Part shown: positions 14,466-22,888 of the stretch, in pieces
How positions within the stretch are numbered: the first letter of the stretch is position 1
Layout: each line of letters opens with the position of its first letter
Assembly (NCBI GenBank): GCA_039817415.1
Contig: JBCBVV010000062.1
Location: 1 to 36,259, forward strand
From: JALEFZ01 sp039817415
GTDB lineage: Bacteria > Bacteroidota > Bacteroidia > J057
Length of the DNA stretch: 36,259 bases
Direction of reading: 5' to 3'
Made by a program: the position numbers and the translations under genes
The notes under the pieces: generated by a model
What the model was told of the DNA's origin: nothing
What the model saw: the letters and a program-made list of their open reading frames with translations, nothing else
The model's database searches: none

Positions 14466-16079
14466 ATGAGAAACGCATTCATCCTCCTAGGAATTCTATT
14501 CCTATGGACCCCCTACAGCTTTGCCCAAACCATCAAAGCTACCGACATCAAACTCGGCTATTCCAAAGAGGCAAGTAAAGCAGCCAAAAGAGGAGAGCTT
14601 TTCAATGCAGGTTTCGCCTGGAACAAGGACAAAACCCAGCTGTACAAACTTTCTGCTTTCAAAGACAAGAAAACAGATGAATTGCTTGCCGAAATTCAGG
14701 TCTACAACCAACAAGGTTCCCTTGACAAAACAGAAGTTGTTCCAGCTACGGAGGAAAACCTAGGAGCCTACGAGATCAAGACGTTTGACGCAAGTAACAA
14801 CACTTTCAAAAAGGCTTTATCGGGCTACAAAGCCCTGTATATCAACAACCCTACCTTGGCCGGAAAGCCCAAACTGGTCTATGGCAGCTTTGAAGAGAAA
14901 TATGGGAGTCTTGGGGTATTTCAACGATTCAAATTCAAAAAGGATCATGAGGTAGAGTTAGGCGAGAAATTCTGGGCACAAGTCTTTTTCCCACTGGGTG
15001 ATGACCTATTGGAACGCAACAATTACCTTTTACAGCCTCCCGCAAGCAAAAAATTAGCTCGAATCATCTACAGCATGAGAAATGCTTATATGCCACAAAA
15101 GGGGAAGGCCTTTGTCGCAGGGCTGAAGGCAGTATCAGGTGCAGATGTATTCCTCAGTGGGATCATGGACTTAAGTACAGGCAAATGGATTGAACAGCAC
15201 GAAATCAAACTTCCCTACGGCATCAACCTTGGAAAACTCGAATACCTCCGTAACAAAAACGGTACAACCTCTATCCTCATTCCTTCAAAAGACGGATTCT
15301 TCACCTTACTTACCCTGGATCAAACGGGTAAAGAACTGAATCAAACATCCCTGGGATTGAGCAAAGCAGGAATCAAAAATGGTCCCATTCCTTCTACTTT
15401 TCTATTAGGAAATGGAAGCGCTACTCTTGCCTTCACCACCAAAACCGTTGGTTTATCTGGAGGTTCAATGGGACTAGGCGTAGCCAAGGTTGAAAATGGA
15501 AAAGAAATATGGGTAAAAGACTTCACCAATGATCTATTACTGGCTAAGGTCATTATGCCTGCCAAGGAAAAGATAAAAATCAACAAGCTAAAAATGCCCG
15601 TTATTCTAGGTGTCAGGCAAATAGCCTTAGGGGGATACCTTGTATCACTCAAAGCTAGGAAAAGCAATGGGCAAGAAGCATTTATGATAGCCCAATTCGA
15701 TGCTGAGGGAGATCTTCAAGCCGTTTATCCACTTCCTGAGGTCCAACCCCTCAAAGATGAAGTGTTGTTGGAAACCTTACCCATGCGATACATCCAGACG
15801 GGAGATGCCTACTATATGGTGGTACGGAAGGAAATCAAGGGTTTTGAAAAGGGACAATACACGGAGGTCACAAAAACTCAAACACTAGAAACTACCTACT
15901 CCTACAGAGTAGATGAGACCATAACTAGAGGATACGTGGTCAAAATCAACCCATCGAGAAACTCTTGTTCCAATGTATTACAACTGCCTGAGCTGTTGGT
16001 GGGCGATAGCCCAGGAATACTTTCTGCTGATGGCACTCTTTTCCTTCAAGGAACAGACCGCTTGATTCTGGTCAAATAA
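14466..16079 (+). CDS. Exported protein of unknown function
   Basis: A 537-residue protein with a clear signal peptide (MRNAFILLGILFLWTPYSFA, then QT). I chose the ATG at 14466; a TTG three codons upstream is less likely. The body has many short beta segments, with phrases such as GFAWNKDKTQLYKLSAFKDK, GTTSILIPSKDGFFTLLTLD and GYLVSLKARKSNGQEAFMIA that resemble blades of a propeller-like fold, but I recognise no named family. No membrane anchor or sorting domain is visible at the C-terminus, so it is probably periplasmic or outer-membrane associated. It is a single-gene unit, with a hairpin upstream and a terminator at 16144-16176. Confidence 0.75.
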   Translation: MRNAFILLGILFLWTPYSFAQTIKATDIKLGYSKEASKAAKRGELFNAGFAWNKDKTQLYKLSAFKDKKTDELLAEIQVYNQQGSLDKTEVVPATEENLGAYEIKTFDASNNTFKKALSGYKALYINNPTLAGKPKLVYGSFEEKYGSLGVFQRFKFKKDHEVELGEKFWAQVFFPLGDDLLERNNYLLQPPASKKLARIIYSMRNAYMPQKGKAFVAGLKAVSGADVFLSGIMDLSTGKWIEQHEIKLPYGINLGKLEYLRNKNGTTSILIPSKDGFFTLLTLDQTGKELNQTSLGLSKAGIKNGPIPSTFLLGNGSATLAFTTKTVGLSGGSMGLGVAKVENGKEIWVKDFTNDLLLAKVIMPAKEKIKINKLKMPVILGVRQIALGGYLVSLKARKSNGQEAFMIAQFDAEGDLQAVYPLPEVQPLKDEVLLETLPMRYIQTGDAYYMVVRKEIKGFEKGQYTEVTKTQTLETTYSYRVDETITRGYVVKINPSRNSCSNVLQLPELLVGDSPGILSADGTLFLQGTDRLILVK

Positions 16080-16143
16080 GTATCTACAGGGTCAAACATG
16101 CTCATACACACACCATGTACCGTATGTAGTCCCCTATGTAGTT

Positions 16144-16176
16144 GAGCCATTCTCCCTTGGAGGATGGCTCTTTTTT
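16144..16176 (+). terminator. Intrinsic terminator after the exported protein gene
   Basis: Arms GAGCCAT (16144-16150) and ATGGCTC (16164-16170), extended by inner CTCC/GGAG pairing, are followed directly by TTTTTT (16171-16176). It lies 64 bp after the stop codon. Confidence 0.8.
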
Positions 16177-16190
16177 GATAAGACTAACAT

Positions 16191-16240
16191 AAAAAAATGG
16201 TGTTGCCATCTCGGCAACACCATTGCATAAACTACATCTA
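16191..16240. repeat. Stem-loop element, copy 2 of 2
   Basis: An A7 run, a perfect 12-bp stem AATGGTGTTGCC (16196-16207) / GGCAACACCATT (16213-16224) with a 5-nt loop, then GCATAAACTACATCTA. It is homologous to the element at 14247-14299. On the minus strand the stem is followed by seven T, so it would terminate leftward transcripts, yet no leftward gene ends here. Confidence 0.6.
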
Positions 16241-16597
16241 ACCTAAAACTAACTAACTATGAACCGTTGTATCTTTTTTGAGGAACAGGATTGATGAAAT
16301 GCGATTAACACACTGATAATGAAACCCCTCATTTGGCTTGATTTAATTATCAAACCTTTTGCCACAACCGACATTTCATCAATAAAATTAATTTGCCTGT
16401 TCGTTATGTTAAAAACAAAACCCATACCAAACTTGACAAGCTGTAATAATGCTGCCTAAGCTGTCGGTTTTTTTCCTTATTCTGTCATTTTGGGCATCTA
16501 CTCCGCTTATTCCCGCGTTCAGGCTAATGGACTTTTTGGGGGTCATTTTGTGTATTTAATTGACCATCAAATCATTTGCAACAACAAACCAGTAGCT

Positions 16598-17095
16598 ATG
16601 CGTCGATTACAATCACTGATCTGGCTATTTTCAGCCCTCGTCGTTTTCTCCTTGAGCAGTTGTAAGACTGGGCTGAAAAGTTACGCCTTTCCACAAGTTT
16701 ATCTCGATCAACAGGTAAATGCTTACCTCACTCCGCTAGAAGAGAAGTATGATGACAAGGGACCTATCCTGATGCAGTTTACCATTCAGAATATTGGTAC
16801 AGAACCCGTCAAACTATGTCGTTGGAATTCTCCACTTGAGGGTAATTTCTCGGAAGACTACCTTAAGGTGTTGAGAAAAGAAAAGTATGTGTTGTACACA
16901 GGAAGCCGTATCAAACGAAAGCAAAAGCTGATTAAGAGCTTTGTAACCCTATATCCAGGGGAAAGTCTAAGCCAAGTATTTGACCTTGCAGAAGGATATG
17001 AAATCAAGAAAAAGGGGACCTATTCTATAGCCTTCGAAGGGGATGCCATGAACCATCTGCCTTCTACAGAGGCTGTAGAAATAACGGTTAAGTAA
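16598..17095 (+). CDS. Small lipoprotein with a protease-associated beta-domain resemblance
   Basis: A 165-residue lipoprotein. The signal MRRLQSLIWLFSALVVFSLS leads into SC, giving lipobox LSSC and a lipidated Cys. I chose the ATG at 16598 for that reason. The rest is a beta-sandwich-like domain: MQFTIQNIGTEPVKLCRWNS, then LEGNFSEDYLKVLRK, YTGSRIKRK, TLYPGESLSQVFDLAEGYEI and GTYSIAFEG. The order 'W-P-L-G, V-Y-x-G-x-x-x-K-R, L-x-x-G-E-S, D-L-x-x-x-Y, G-x-Y' resembles the N-terminal domain found before the catalytic domain in some bacterial M35-type metalloproteases. No HExxH catalytic site is present, so it stands alone. Role unknown; an inhibitor or binding domain is possible. Convergent with nuoC. 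Confidence 0.7.
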   Translation: MRRLQSLIWLFSALVVFSLSSCKTGLKSYAFPQVYLDQQVNAYLTPLEEKYDDKGPILMQFTIQNIGTEPVKLCRWNSPLEGNFSEDYLKVLRKEKYVLYTGSRIKRKQKLIKSFVTLYPGESLSQVFDLAEGYEIKKKGTYSIAFEGDAMNHLPSTEAVEITVK

Positions 17096-17157
17096 GCGTC
17101 CTTTAAAATAGTCAGGAGAAAAAGCCAGGCCTGCCTATTTTTATATACACCTCTATA

Positions 17158-17194
17158 AAAAAATGTCAACAGCTTCCGGCTGTTGACATTTTTT
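17158..17194. terminator. Bidirectional terminator between the lipoprotein and nuoC
   Basis: A perfect 16-bp inverted repeat: AAAAAATGTCAACAGC (17158-17173) and GCTGTTGACATTTTTT (17179-17194) with a 5-nt TTCCG loop. Both strands end in a T-tract, and the flanking genes are convergent. Confidence 0.9.
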
Positions 17195-17218
17195 AGTAGG
17201 CTCATGATAAGGCTGGGC

Positions 17219-17728
17219 CTATTTATATTCTTTTGGTGGATCTTTTTCGGGCAAAGAAAGCGAACCAGGAATTCCAAGAAGAGGAAACTCTTTTCTTAGC
17301 GGATACCATTCGAAGTCTTCTGGCAGGTAAATGCGACGAAGGTCTTCATGTTCGTTGAAGGTAACTCCCATCATATCGAAGCACTCTCTTTCCATCCATG
17401 CAGCAGACTTCCAAAAATCGGTGATCGAATCAATGCTTGGTTCATCCTCTTCTACAAAGGCGGAGATACGAAGACGCTGATTATTGGCCATGCTTACCAT
17501 GTTGTAGGAAAGCTCAAATCTCTTTTCGTCTGTATAATGGTCAGAAGCGGTAATGTCTACCAAGTAGTTAAAGCCAAATTTCTCTTTGAGGACCTGAACA
17601 ACATTTCTGAGCTGCTTAGGATCGATTTCAATGGTCATTTCTCCTGCATGCCCTCTTACCTCAATGATAAAGTCTTGTATGGTGCTTTCCTTGATGGTCT
17701 CCAAAAAGGTATTTTTTTCCTCTGCCAT
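17219..17728 (-). CDS. nuoC: NADH-quinone oxidoreductase subunit C (complex I, 30-kDa subunit)
   Basis: Peripheral-arm subunit of respiratory complex I. The 169 residues carry the 30-kDa signature: LVDITASDHYTDEKRFELSY, then WMERECFDMMGVTFNEHEDL, RRIYLPEDFEWYPLRKEFPL. Length is normal for a free-standing NuoC. Normally nuoC sits inside nuoA-N. Here it is alone, between a lipoprotein gene (convergent) and pyrE (77 bp upstream, same strand, with a likely terminator between), so either the nuo genes are scattered in this genome or this is a relocated copy. All conserved positions I can judge are intact, so I treat it as functional. Confidence 0.93.
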   Translation of the reverse strand: MAEEKNTFLETIKESTIQDFIIEVRGHAGEMTIEIDPKQLRNVVQVLKEKFGFNYLVDITASDHYTDEKRFELSYNMVSMANNQRLRISAFVEEDEPSIDSITDFWKSAAWMERECFDMMGVTFNEHEDLRRIYLPEDFEWYPLRKEFPLLGIPGSLSLPEKDPPKEYK

Positions 17729-17754
17729 GTAGCTTTTGTTTTCTGAGATGCAAT

Positions 17755-17787
17755 ATTAAAAAAGAAAATCAAAAGAGCCTCTCTTTT
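17755..17787 (-). terminator. Probable terminator of pyrE
   Basis: On the minus strand AAAAGAG (17787-17781) and CTCTTTT (17777-17771) pair around AGG and are followed by GATTTTCTTTTTT. It lies 19 bp beyond the pyrE stop and before the nuoC start, suggesting nuoC has its own promoter or relies on read-through. Confidence 0.5.
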
Positions 17788-17805
17788 ACAAGGGAATAGG
17801 TCTGC

Positions 17806-18438
17806 TTATTTTCTCCAAGCTTCAGGATTAGCCCTCCAAGCTTTTACTTCGTCCAAATCTTTGGCCTCCAAATATCCTTTTTCTTCAGCCACCTCAAGGA
17901 GTGTTTCCAAGTTTGTTAGCGGAGCAAAGGATGTTCCTGTAGAGTTAAAAGCCTGTTCTGAATGAGGAAATCCGTAGGAAAAGATTGCCAGGGTACCCAA
18001 TACTTCGAAGCCTTCGTTTTGAAGTGCCTTAACTGCGTTGACGCTACTGTTTCCAGTAGATATCAGGTCCTCTATAACGACTAATTTATGTGTAGTGTTC
18101 AAATCTCCCTCTATCAGATTTTTCATACCATGCCCCTTGGCTTTTGACCGAACATACAACATAGGAAATCCAAGTTCCTGAGCGACAATAGCTGCAGGGG
18201 CAATAGCTCCTGTGGCTACACCTACGATACCATCTGTTTCGGGATAATTCTGACGAATTTTCTGAACAAAGTAGTCCCTCAAGTAGGTTCTTATTTCTGG
18301 ATGGGAGAGTGTCAGTCTGTTATCGCAATAAATCGGGGATTCCCAACCGGAACTCCAGATAAATGGTGATTCAAGATTAAACTTTACTGCTTTGATTTTA
18401 AGCAAATACTCTGCTATTTTGCGGCTTTCTAAAGGCAT
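17806..18438 (-). CDS. pyrE: Orotate phosphoribosyltransferase
   Basis: Converts orotate plus PRPP to orotidine 5'-phosphate in de novo pyrimidine synthesis; cytoplasmic dimer. The 210 residues (usual length) include SPFIWSSGWESPIYCDNR (orotate/PRPP site), GVATGAIAPAAIVAQELGFP, the catalytic-loop region YVRSKAKGHG and the PRPP-binding loop VVIEDLISTGNSSVNAV. A short C-terminal extension (YLEAKDLDEVKAWRANPEAW) is common in Bacteroidota PyrE. It is divergent from the NUDIX gene with 29 bp between start codons. A consensus -7 box TACTTTTG lies 22 bp upstream of the ATG. Confidence 0.96.
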   Translation of the reverse strand: MPLESRKIAEYLLKIKAVKFNLESPFIWSSGWESPIYCDNRLTLSHPEIRTYLRDYFVQKIRQNYPETDGIVGVATGAIAPAAIVAQELGFPMLYVRSKAKGHGMKNLIEGDLNTTHKLVVIEDLISTGNSSVNAVKALQNEGFEVLGTLAIFSYGFPHSEQAFNSTGTSFAPLTNLETLLEVAEEKGYLEAKDLDEVKAWRANPEAWRK

Positions 18439-18460
18439 TTCTCATTCTCTAGTCGAGCGA

Positions 18461-18468
18461 CAAAAGTA
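18461..18468 (-). promoter_or_regulatory. -7 promoter element of pyrE
   Basis: The minus strand reads TACTTTTG, an exact TAnnTTTG match 22 bp upstream of the pyrE start. It overlaps the first base of the divergent NUDIX start codon. No clear -33 TTTG was found. Confidence 0.55.
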
Positions 18469-19172
18469 TGAAAATTTTCGCATTAAATTTGTGTTTGAGC
18501 TTTGAAGTAAAAGACCCCAATCAAAACTTCGATTTTCCCTTGATTTCTTTTGAAGAACTCATGGGACATCTCTTCAAAGGGTCGGAGCTCGAAGGCAAAG
18601 TTTTTTATGTAGACGGAGCAGGAGAAGAGAACTTACTACAACATGTCTTTGATTTACAGGCAAATGAAGTCTTTAGAGACTTTAACCTCACCGTTACCTT
18701 CATTTTCAAAAGCGAACACCAGAGAGAACAATTCATAGAGACCTTTAAGGATATGTTCACCCAAAGGGATGCTGCAGGTGGTCTTGTTGTGAATGAAAAA
18801 GAAGAATATCTATGCATCCTGAATAGAAACAAATGGACCCTTCCTAAAGGAGGAGTAGAATGGCTAGAACCAGTCAAGGATGCAGCCATAAGAGAGGTAA
18901 AAGAGGAGACAGGGATAGAAAATGTTGCTATTACTCAGGATATGGCTCCTTCCTTCCACACTTTTAGAAGAAAAAGAAAGTGGATCTTCAAAACTACGCA
19001 TTGGTTCAAAATGGAGTCTTCCTCAAATGAAAATCTGGTTCCACAGGCGGAAGAGGATATAGACGATGTAAAGTGGCTCAGCAAAGAAAAATGGCTAGAA
19101 GTATCAGAAGGTACTTATCCACTTATTCGACATATTTTTCAGGAAGAATTTGCCAAAAGTTTAACTTCTTGA
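18468..19172 (+). CDS. NUDIX hydrolase with N-terminal extension
   Basis: A 234-residue protein. Residues ~100-225 are a NUDIX domain with the full box GGVEWLEPVKDAAIREVKEETGI (128-150), i.e. G-x5-E-x7-R-E-V-x-E-E-x-G-I, which binds Mg2+ and cleaves nucleoside diphosphates linked to another moiety. The sequence before it (AAGGLVVNEKEEYLCILNRN, then KWTLPKGG) is typical of the ADP-ribose/Ap4A-like branch. The first ~95 residues are unassigned. The paired Trp-Phe segment KRKWIFKTTHWFKM lies after the box. It starts 29 bp from the divergent pyrE gene. Substrate cannot be told from sequence. Confidence 0.9.
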   Translation: MKIFALNLCLSFEVKDPNQNFDFPLISFEELMGHLFKGSELEGKVFYVDGAGEENLLQHVFDLQANEVFRDFNLTVTFIFKSEHQREQFIETFKDMFTQRDAAGGLVVNEKEEYLCILNRNKWTLPKGGVEWLEPVKDAAIREVKEETGIENVAITQDMAPSFHTFRRKRKWIFKTTHWFKMESSSNENLVPQAEEDIDDVKWLSKEKWLEVSEGTYPLIRHIFQEEFAKSLTS

Positions 19173-19325
19173 CTTATCTTGACAATTGATTGTTGATATC
19201 CAATAATCCACGGCAAAGTTATTAACCTGCCTATTGACCCAAATATTCTACCCTACTTAATAAGCGACTCATTTGTCCGTTGCACTTCCCTTCAGGGAAT
19301 CTCGGTTAACCAAGCTATTGTTCGC

Positions 19326-21269
19326 ATGCGTAAATCATTCCTTCTTGCTATTAGCTTTTTCTTTCTTATTTCCTCCACAAGCTTTGGGCAAGTAGCATTT
19401 TGGCAAAAATATCTGGGTGGAGAAGGCTACGATCAGGGTAAACGCCTCCTTCGACTCGAAGATGGTACCTTGATCATAGGGGGAGATGGATTCTCCAAAC
19501 AGCATTTAGGCAATGAGAATCATGGGGAATCTGACGTTTTTGTGCTAAAATACTCTACCCAAGGCGCCATATTCTGGAAGAAAACCCTTGGAGGAAGCAA
19601 GGAAGATGCTCTAGGCGATCTTATTCAAACTTCAGATGGCGGGTTTCTGGTCGTGGGCAAAAGTGCCTCTCAGGATGGAGATATTCCCTCGAACCGAGGC
19701 GGATTCGATGTATGGGTCACCAAGTTGTCAGCTTCAGGAAATATTGAATGGGTCCGTATTTTAGGTGGGATCAATGACGATCAGGGCTATACGGCCATAG
19801 AGTGCACAAATGGAAATTTTCTTATAGCTGGAGAATGTGGCTCTCCCAACACAGCCTATGCCAGGTACCATCATGGAGGACTTGATGGTTGGATGGCGAT
19901 GCTCGACAAAAGTGGAAATAGTCTATGGGAAAAGCAGTATGGTGGCGAAGGCAATGAACAAATCCGACGCGTCCATCAAATCAATGAAAAAGAATTTATG
20001 GTCATCGCGGCCACCGATTCCAAAGATGGGGATGTACCGAAAGCACTGGGACAAAAAGACTTATGGGTTTTTCGGGTTGATGAACAAGGAGAAATCATTT
20101 CCAGCAGGATATATGGAGGACAGGCAAATGACATGATCCATACCAGCCTCAAAGATAAAAATGGCGATTTCCTTCTAGCTGGAACTACATTCTCCGCAGA
20201 TGGCGATGTAGCCGAACAAAGAGGATTGGGCGATTGCTGGTTGGTAAAAATTGATGCTAAGGGCCAGCTCTTGTGGAACCAAACCTATGGCGGAAGAAGG
20301 CCAGAAGGCTTTTTGGATATTCAAGCAACACAAGATGGTCAATATGTGCTATGCGGCCTGACCAAATCAAGGACAAGGGAAGGAGATATCGAATACAATT
20401 CCGGTTATTATGATGGTTGGATTGTGAAATGCGATTCTACTGGAAAAAGACTGTGGTCCAGAACCGTTGGCTACCAAGGCAAGGATGTGCTCAACTCCAT
20501 TTTGGAAGCACCTGAAGGGGGATATTTGCTCTTAGGCTATGCGACCCAAGCCCGAGAGGGTTTTGTGCTACCTGATCACAAAGGAATTGCCGATTTTTGG
20601 CTATTGAATGTTAGCGACCCCAGAAGAGAAGGGGTGAAACCCTACCGGACCCCACCTGTCTTATCCGGAACTATAAAAGACAAAAAAACAGGAGCCCCTG
20701 TGAAGGCTACCATTACCTTGACAGATAATAGAACCCTAGATTCTTTGGCCTCCACTGAAACCATGGCTGATGGTTCTTTTGCGATGCTCATGCCTTCCTA
20801 TGGCCTGGTAAGTATCAATGTGCTAGGAGAAGGGTATATGTTTCATGGAGAAAACTTCATGATGGATACAGTGATTGATCGTACCAATATCCAAAGGACA
20901 TATGAATTGGCTTCCATCGAGGTGGGCGCTAAGTTGATCCTCAAAAACACCTATTTCAATACTGCCAAATGGGACCTGCTCGCAGCTTCTAATGCAGAAT
21001 TAGAGCGTGTGAAGAAATTCTTGGAACTCAACCCAAGGGTAAGGGTAAAGATCAGTGGCCATACTGACAATACCGGAAACAAGCGTACCAAAGAACAACT
21101 ATCTCTTAACCGCGCAAATTCAGTAAAGGATTACCTAAAGGAAAAGGGTGTTCCTGCCTATCAAATGGCAGTTAAAGGGTATGGCATGTATCGACCCATT
21201 GCTCCCAATACAACGCCTGCAGGAAGAGCCAAAAACAGACGCGTGGAGATTGAGGTTATGCAGAAGTAG
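19326..21269 (+). CDS. Exported beta-propeller / OmpA peptidoglycan-binding fusion protein
   Basis: A 647-residue envelope protein. The signal peptide is about residues 1-21 (MRKSFLLAISFFFLISSTSF, then GQ). Residues ~25-430 contain about seven repeats with G-G-x-x-x-D, QTSDGGFLVVG-like, S-x-DGD-x-x-x and D-x-W-x-x-K-x-D-x-x-G-x-x-x-W, consistent with a beta-propeller. Residues ~440-525 resemble a carboxypeptidase-regulatory-like domain (LSGTIKDKKTGAPVKATITL). Residues ~535-647 are an OmpA C-terminal domain with ISGHTDNTGNKRTKEQLSLN and GRAKNRRVEIEV, which binds diaminopimelate in peptidoglycan. The protein probably anchors a surface or periplasmic propeller to the cell wall. Convergent with dapB, 23 bp between stops. 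Confidence 0.88.
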   Translation: MRKSFLLAISFFFLISSTSFGQVAFWQKYLGGEGYDQGKRLLRLEDGTLIIGGDGFSKQHLGNENHGESDVFVLKYSTQGAIFWKKTLGGSKEDALGDLIQTSDGGFLVVGKSASQDGDIPSNRGGFDVWVTKLSASGNIEWVRILGGINDDQGYTAIECTNGNFLIAGECGSPNTAYARYHHGGLDGWMAMLDKSGNSLWEKQYGGEGNEQIRRVHQINEKEFMVIAATDSKDGDVPKALGQKDLWVFRVDEQGEIISSRIYGGQANDMIHTSLKDKNGDFLLAGTTFSADGDVAEQRGLGDCWLVKIDAKGQLLWNQTYGGRRPEGFLDIQATQDGQYVLCGLTKSRTREGDIEYNSGYYDGWIVKCDSTGKRLWSRTVGYQGKDVLNSILEAPEGGYLLLGYATQAREGFVLPDHKGIADFWLLNVSDPRREGVKPYRTPPVLSGTIKDKKTGAPVKATITLTDNRTLDSLASTETMADGSFAMLMPSYGLVSINVLGEGYMFHGENFMMDTVIDRTNIQRTYELASIEVGAKLILKNTYFNTAKWDLLAASNAELERVKKFLELNPRVRVKISGHTDNTGNKRTKEQLSLNRANSVKDYLKEKGVPAYQMAVKGYGMYRPIAPNTTPAGRAKNRRVEIEVMQK

Positions 21270-21292
21270 GAGGCGGAATCGGCTTAAACGCC

Positions 21293-22018
21293 CTACAACG
21301 TATCAATAAACTCATAAAAGCCCTGCTTAGCTTGAAGCCACTCCGCAGCGAGGACCGCTCCCAAGGCAAACCCCCTACGATTATGGGCATTATGCTCAAT
21401 AATGATGTCATCAATATCAGAAGTGTAAACTACCTTATGTCGTCCAATGATTTCACCAGCGCGGGTAAACCCAACGGACAACTCATCATCTTGAGGGGCT
21501 CTATTTCTTAGTTCTGGACCATTGACTTTAGTTTTTCGGTCTATTCTTTCCATCAAATCTCTTGCCAGCGTATGAGCGGTGCCAGAAGGCCCATCAGCTT
21601 TATGGCGATGATGTTGCTCTTCGATGAAAGGATCATACTGCCCATAGGCATTCATCATGTCGGCCAGGGTACGGTTCAGCTTGAAGAGGACATTGACGCC
21701 TACCGAAAAATTAGATGCATACAGAAAACTTCCCTTCTTTTCCTCCACCAATTGCTGATAGGATTCCATTTGATCATACCAGCCCGTTGTACCTGAAACA
21801 AGGGCTAGTCCGCGATTCATTACAGCCTTGATGTTTCTGTCAAAACTATCTGGGTGGGTAAATTCAATGACAGCATCACAATTATCTGAATGTAGTTGTT
21901 GAAGGTCCTCAAAGTTATTCAAATCAATTTTTGCGACTATTTCATGGCCCCGCTTTAGAGCTTCTTGCTCCACAGCTTTTCCCATTCGTCCATATCCAAG
22001 AAGGGCGATTTTCAACAT
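21293..22018 (-). CDS. dapB: 4-hydroxy-tetrahydrodipicolinate reductase
   Basis: NAD(P)H-dependent step of the diaminopimelate/lysine pathway. The 241 residues (usual length) have the dinucleotide-binding start LLGYGRMGKAVE, VIEFTHPDSF, GTTGW, the NFSVGVN segment and the catalytic EQHHRHKADGPSGTA with the paired His-His and substrate-binding Lys. It lies downstream of DUF5683 and parB on the same strand, the order generally conserved in Bacteroidota (parA-parB-DUF5683-dapB); parA is missing from the front of this block. The 44-bp gap to DUF5683 fits one operon. Confidence 0.96.
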   Translation of the reverse strand: MLKIALLGYGRMGKAVEQEALKRGHEIVAKIDLNNFEDLQQLHSDNCDAVIEFTHPDSFDRNIKAVMNRGLALVSGTTGWYDQMESYQQLVEEKKGSFLYASNFSVGVNVLFKLNRTLADMMNAYGQYDPFIEEQHHRHKADGPSGTAHTLARDLMERIDRKTKVNGPELRNRAPQDDELSVGFTRAGEIIGRHKVVYTSDIDDIIIEHNAHNRRGFALGAVLAAEWLQAKQGFYEFIDTL

Positions 22019-22062
22019 ATTCTTTCCTTAGTTTCAGGCAATAATTGAGGGAGGTAAGTTAT

Positions 22063-22821
22063 TCAAAAGTCCAGGCTTAGTCCAAATCCTATACTTGGGC
22101 TCAAAGCAGGAATAAAGGCAGGTTTCATCTTAATGGCCAAATCGTCTGAGACATCAAAATCTTTGAGGTGAGCATCCACATAAGCCTCAATCGCACCTAT
22201 CCCATGCCACGCGATCAATATCAGCACTGCCTGATCCCGGCGCTGTCGCCAAGACTCTCTTTGCGTTCTTAAACCTTCCCCATCCCCATTGGCACCATCT
22301 GGAATGGTACACCCATTCTCCGAACAAAAAAAGGCACGCTGGTACAAACTATATTGAGAATTGGTGAAGGCAAGCCAGCCTCCTACGGCTGCATAACCGG
22401 CATAAAAAATAGGAACTTTCCAGCCAGATCGATTGTAGACTTGTCCCAAACCTGGAAAGATCAAGCTCCTTTGCCAGGCAACATCAGGATCAGGTGTATC
22501 CGTCCATGGAGCTGGTAGAAATCCTTTAGGAACTAACACATCTACATCATCTCTCCAAGGGAAATGAAGCCTGAGATAAGCTTTTTCATTTTTGCGCTTT
22601 ATTTCAGGTAGCTGTTTTTGGAGTTTTTTTAAGAATGGGGTGTTGGATGTGGGAATATAGGATATTAAGCCATTCTCGAGCCCCTCTAGCTCAAGACTGT
22701 CTATCCCAAGGCTGTCACCTACCATCGCGCTATCTACAACAAGGCTATCTGTTTGGGCATGTAGCAAGCTACCGCACAAGAGTACCCAAAAGACTAGCAC
22801 CATTCGTTGTGAAAGCATCAT
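22063..22821 (-). CDS. DUF5683 domain protein
   Basis: An exported or membrane-associated protein of unknown function. I chose the ATG at 22821, which gives a compact signal (MMLSQRMVLVFWVLLCGSLL, then HAQ); the ATG at 22854 would add 11 residues. The DUF5683 part follows: AWQRSLIFPGLGQVYNRSGW and KVPIFYAGYAAVGGWLAF with two membrane-type segments, then ESWRQRRDQAVLILIAWHGI and GAIEAYVDAHLKDFDVSDDL, ending PSIGFGLSLDF. Family members sit between parB and dapB in Bacteroidota, as here. The link to chromosome segregation or envelope growth is only contextual. Confidence 0.85.
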   Translation of the reverse strand: MMLSQRMVLVFWVLLCGSLLHAQTDSLVVDSAMVGDSLGIDSLELEGLENGLISYIPTSNTPFLKKLQKQLPEIKRKNEKAYLRLHFPWRDDVDVLVPKGFLPAPWTDTPDPDVAWQRSLIFPGLGQVYNRSGWKVPIFYAGYAAVGGWLAFTNSQYSLYQRAFFCSENGCTIPDGANGDGEGLRTQRESWRQRRDQAVLILIAWHGIGAIEAYVDAHLKDFDVSDDLAIKMKPAFIPALSPSIGFGLSLDF

Positions 22822-22888
22822 CCTTCCTTTAGTTCCTTTTGACCACCACATCATGAATCAAAGTGGCCGCAAATCTCATGGATGTTGG

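Larger units (their letters stand above)
16080..16597. other. 518-bp gene-free region
   Basis: It holds the terminator of the preceding gene (16144-16176), the second stem-loop copy (16191-16240) and a dyad TTGAT-TTAATT-ATCAA (16338-16353). That dyad has Fnr-like half-sites but 6-bp instead of 4-bp spacing. A tiny frame after ACTAACTAACT (start at 16258) encodes only about 11 residues and I do not count it as a gene. An upstream in-frame extension of the next gene to a TTG at 16490 is not credible. Confidence 0.6.

Noticed and set aside
16258..16293. Tiny frame after ACTAACTAACT that could be a leader peptide
   Set aside because: Only about 11 codons, no matching downstream structure or gene in the same direction within 300 bp to regulate.
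16490..16597. Upstream in-frame extension of the small lipoprotein to a TTG
   Set aside because: It would bury the lipobox signal about 36 residues inside the protein; the ATG at 16598 gives a normal lipoprotein signal.
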